A stretch of DNA of 18,624 nt, from assembly GCA_016222925.1 (NCBI GenBank), contig JACRQB010000212.1:1-18624 (forward strand), written 5' to 3'. A program made the position numbers and the translations under genes. The notes beneath the pieces were generated by a model. The model made no database searches, was not told the origin of the DNA, and worked only from the letters and a program-made list of their open reading frames with translations. This document shows positions 16,961 to 18,624 of this stretch, one piece after another (the stretch's first letter is position 1; the number at the start of each line of letters is the position of its first letter). Source of the stretch: Nitrospirota bacterium. Lineage in GTDB: Bacteria > Nitrospirota > Nitrospiria > Nitrospirales > Nitrospiraceae.

Positions 16961-17146
16961 TTAACTCCAGACCACTCGCTCCTGATTTAAGAGGTACTCA
17001 ATCACCTCGATGCTGTTCCGCATTTGGATCTGCGCCTGTTCAGACATGGGAAGCACGGCCCCAACCAGCTTGCCGGATTCCATGTCCATGAGCGAGGGGA
17101 TGCCTTCACCCGACAACTTTTCAAGATCGCTGCGAAAGCTAGCCAA
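16961..17146 (-). CDS. Small conserved-looking protein, TTG start
   Basis: A 61-residue frame starts at TTG 17146, with AGGAGG exactly 6 bases before it, about as strong a ribosome binding site as exists in this window. The protein (MASFRSDLEKLSGEGIPSLM... ending MRNSIEVIEYLLNQERVVWS) looks soluble, acidic in its first half and helical at its end, with no cysteines, signal or membrane segment. I recognise no family. It lies 60 bases before the GH63-like gene in the same orientation and may lead that transcript. The TTG start together with a strong binding site could set or tune its translation. Confidence 0.65.
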   Translation of the reverse strand: MASFRSDLEKLSGEGIPSLMDMESGKLVGAVLPMSEQAQIQMRNSIEVIEYLLNQERVVWS

Positions 17147-17299
17147 GGGAGACCTCCTGGTTGAATCCTTCTCGGCGCACTTGCGGTGTTACTTTAATTT
17201 AGGAATGATCTGGAGGTGCACGCGCTAGACAGAAAGCATATCACACGCATTCCTCGCACTATGGGCTGATTCTCTATCTCATTGTTTTCACGATGGGTA

Positions 17300-18216
17300 T
17301 TAGCGATTTTTCGCAGGAGGAGGTAGAAGCGGAGGAAGCGCGCCAAGGTAACGAAAGGCTCCGTGATTGAGAAGGGTCGTGTCGGGTTTCAGCCGGAAAT
17401 CATTATGCTCCGCATCGACAAAACGTGGATCGGTAGTCAGATCCGACTCGGCAGAATATTCCCAGAGGCTTCGATCGTCGACGAACCTAGGAATGCCGCC
17501 CCACCACCGTTCTTGACCAGCGTGTTATTGATCAGGACCCCTTTTGCCTGGTCACTGATCACGACGGCCTCAAACAAGTTTCTAGTGATGATATTGCGCT
17601 CAAGTCGAACCGAAGACTTGCCGGTCGCATTCACACCGTGGTCGTTGTCATGGATTACATTTCCAATCAGAAGAGCCTGAGAATCAGAAAAGTGTACGCC
17701 TGTCGTTTCGCTCCCTCCGATCACACAGTCTTCGATACGAACATCATGCACCTGTTGGCCGAATACCATGCCTTTCACATGCAGTCGGCGCAGCGTGATG
17801 CGGTGGCCGTTGAAAATTCCGAGGGCATGCCCTCCATGTTCATTGATCGTCAGGTTGCTGATCTCAATATCCATCGCTCCATACGGCCACTTCCCCACAT
17901 GCAACACACCGACCATTTGACCTTGCCCCAAGAGAATGACCTTGTCGACGCCCGCGCCGACGATCGTGAGTTTCTCTTTACTATGAATGGTCAAGTCCTG
18001 AGCGTAGACCCCGGCCTTGATGAATACCGTATCGCCCTTCAGGGCGCTGTCGACCGCTTCTTGAATCGATGAGAAATCACCAGAGCCGTCCAGCGCAACA
18101 GTAATGGTCCGTGGGGCAAGCACGGAGGTTTCGGCCCCGGCAACACTAAGCCCGGCGTTCAGGAAACCACACAGCATCGCCATCATAAGGACAACTGCTC
18201 TCATACAGAATTTCAT
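17300..18216 (-). pseudogene. Exported right-handed beta-helix protein (NosD/pectate-lyase-like fold), frameshifted
   Basis: ATG 18216 opens a frame with a signal peptide (to about SVAGAE), then TITVALDGSGDFSSIQEAVD and stacked beta-helix turns rich in I, V and N such as LTIVGAGVDKVILLGQG and SSVRLERNIITRNLFEAVVI. This frame ends early at 17437 with NILPSRI. The other frame holds a sensible C-terminus, GGIPRFVDDRSLWEYS, then SDLTTDPRFVDAEHNDFRLK and a proline-rich tail ending at TAA 17300. The join lies in a run of four C (17499-17502; G on the coding strand), and one added base restores a single 305-residue protein. The intact protein would be exported and bind or act on a polysaccharide; no catalytic residues are evident. 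Sequence error or recent inactivation are both possible. Confidence 0.8.
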
Positions 18217-18285
18217 ACAAGCGGAGAGCTGGTGATGTCAATCGCGGTTTCCTGTCAGATACAGCACATGATAAGCTCCACTGTC

Positions 18286-18624
18286 ATGATACTAATTGGA
18301 CTCACCGGAGGCGTCGCCACCGGGAAAAGCACGGTCGCGAAAATGTTCGGGCAATGCGGCGCCGTCGTGATCGATGCCGATCAGTTGGTGCGGGATGTGG
18401 TCCAGCCAGGCAAGCCGGCGTGGCGAGACATTGTCCATACCTTTGGTACAGGAATCCTTAATCCTGATCGTACGATCAACCGTCCAGCGCTCGGTTCGCT
18501 CATATTCAGTCATCCCAGGAAACGACGTCAGCTCGAGCGTATCATTCATCCTCGTGTGGCTCGTGAACAGCAACGACTGACTAGACAGGCGGCCAGAATC
18601 GATCCGGACGCCGTCCTGATCTAT
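18286..18624 (+). CDS. coaE: Dephospho-CoA kinase, partial (C-terminus beyond window)
   Basis: 113 codons run to the right edge. The protein begins MILIGLTGGVATGKST, with the P-loop (residues 5-16) at the very N-terminus as in all CoaE proteins, followed by the IDADQLVRDVV motif (29-39) that contacts substrate, and IIHPRVAREQQ of the lid region. It catalyses the last step of coenzyme A synthesis, phosphorylating dephospho-CoA with ATP in the cytoplasm. An in-frame ATG at 18268 would add six residues; neither start has a strong ribosome binding site. It is divergent from the beta-helix gene across about 70 bases that must hold both promoters. Confidence 0.95.
   Translation, partial: MILIGLTGGVATGKSTVAKMFGQCGAVVIDADQLVRDVVQPGKPAWRDIVHTFGTGILNPDRTINRPALGSLIFSHPRKRRQLERIIHPRVAREQQRLTRQAARIDPDAVLIY

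Noticed and set aside
16498..17091. 197-residue open frame on plus strand
   Set aside because: It is antisense to the start of the GH63-like gene and to the small TTG gene; the product is arginine/proline/histidine-rich with no domain.
1..18624. CRISPR array, tRNA, prophage, transposon or defence island
   Set aside because: I saw no regularly spaced repeats, no cloverleaf-like sequence, and no integrase, transposase or toxin-like gene.

Overview
The window is a densely coded bacterial chromosome segment, almost entirely on the minus strand; only the sulfite oxidase-like gene and coaE lie on plus. Moderate-to-high GC, the ydbH-ynbE-ydbL envelope operon, two large co-oriented glucan-active glycosidases and several small exported proteins suggest a Gram-negative (diderm) environmental bacterium. 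The protein sequences remind me of Nitrospira (phylum Nitrospirota), but that is recall and no marker gene here proves it. I see no tRNA, rRNA, CRISPR array, insertion sequence or phage gene, and no gene-free stretch longer than about 270 bases.

Layout in minus-strand transcription order (right to left). At the right edge, coaE (plus, cut by the window end) diverges from an exported beta-helix protein gene broken by a one-base frameshift. Next come a 61-residue small protein with a TTG start and a very strong ribosome binding site, an 893-residue GH63/MGH1-like glycosidase, and a 679-residue glycogen debranching enzyme. Together the two glycosidases look like a storage-glucan breakdown block. 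Then an exported GlcG/HbpS-type protein is translationally coupled (GTGA overlap) to a small lipoprotein of unknown function, followed by a DUF3565 protein. The ydbH-ynbE-ydbL operon follows (AsmA-like inner-membrane bridge protein, outer-membrane lipoprotein partner, periplasmic factor). It is tightly packed and meets the plus-strand sulfite oxidase-like gene tail to tail with 3 bases between stops.

Left of the sulfite oxidase-like gene, a divergent minus-strand cluster holds a TVP38/DedA-like membrane protein gene (internally deleted), a mercuric-reductase-like flavoprotein disulfide reductase, and an exported DUF3047 protein. After that comes an exported beta-propeller (lactonase/YncE-like) gene that is also frameshifted. 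A long hairpin separates it from an OmpR/PhoB-type response regulator and its membrane histidine kinase, which runs off the left edge.

The most notable overall observation is that three genes (beta-propeller, TVP38, beta-helix) are disrupted while their neighbours are intact. Two lesions sit in or beside short homopolymer runs and could be sequencing or assembly errors. The third is a net loss of roughly 45-55 codons and cannot be explained that way. I found no convincing new defence or mobile system. The best leads are the MerA-like reductase cassette, the coupled GlcG-like/lipoprotein pair, the TTG-started small protein and two candidate regulatory sites.
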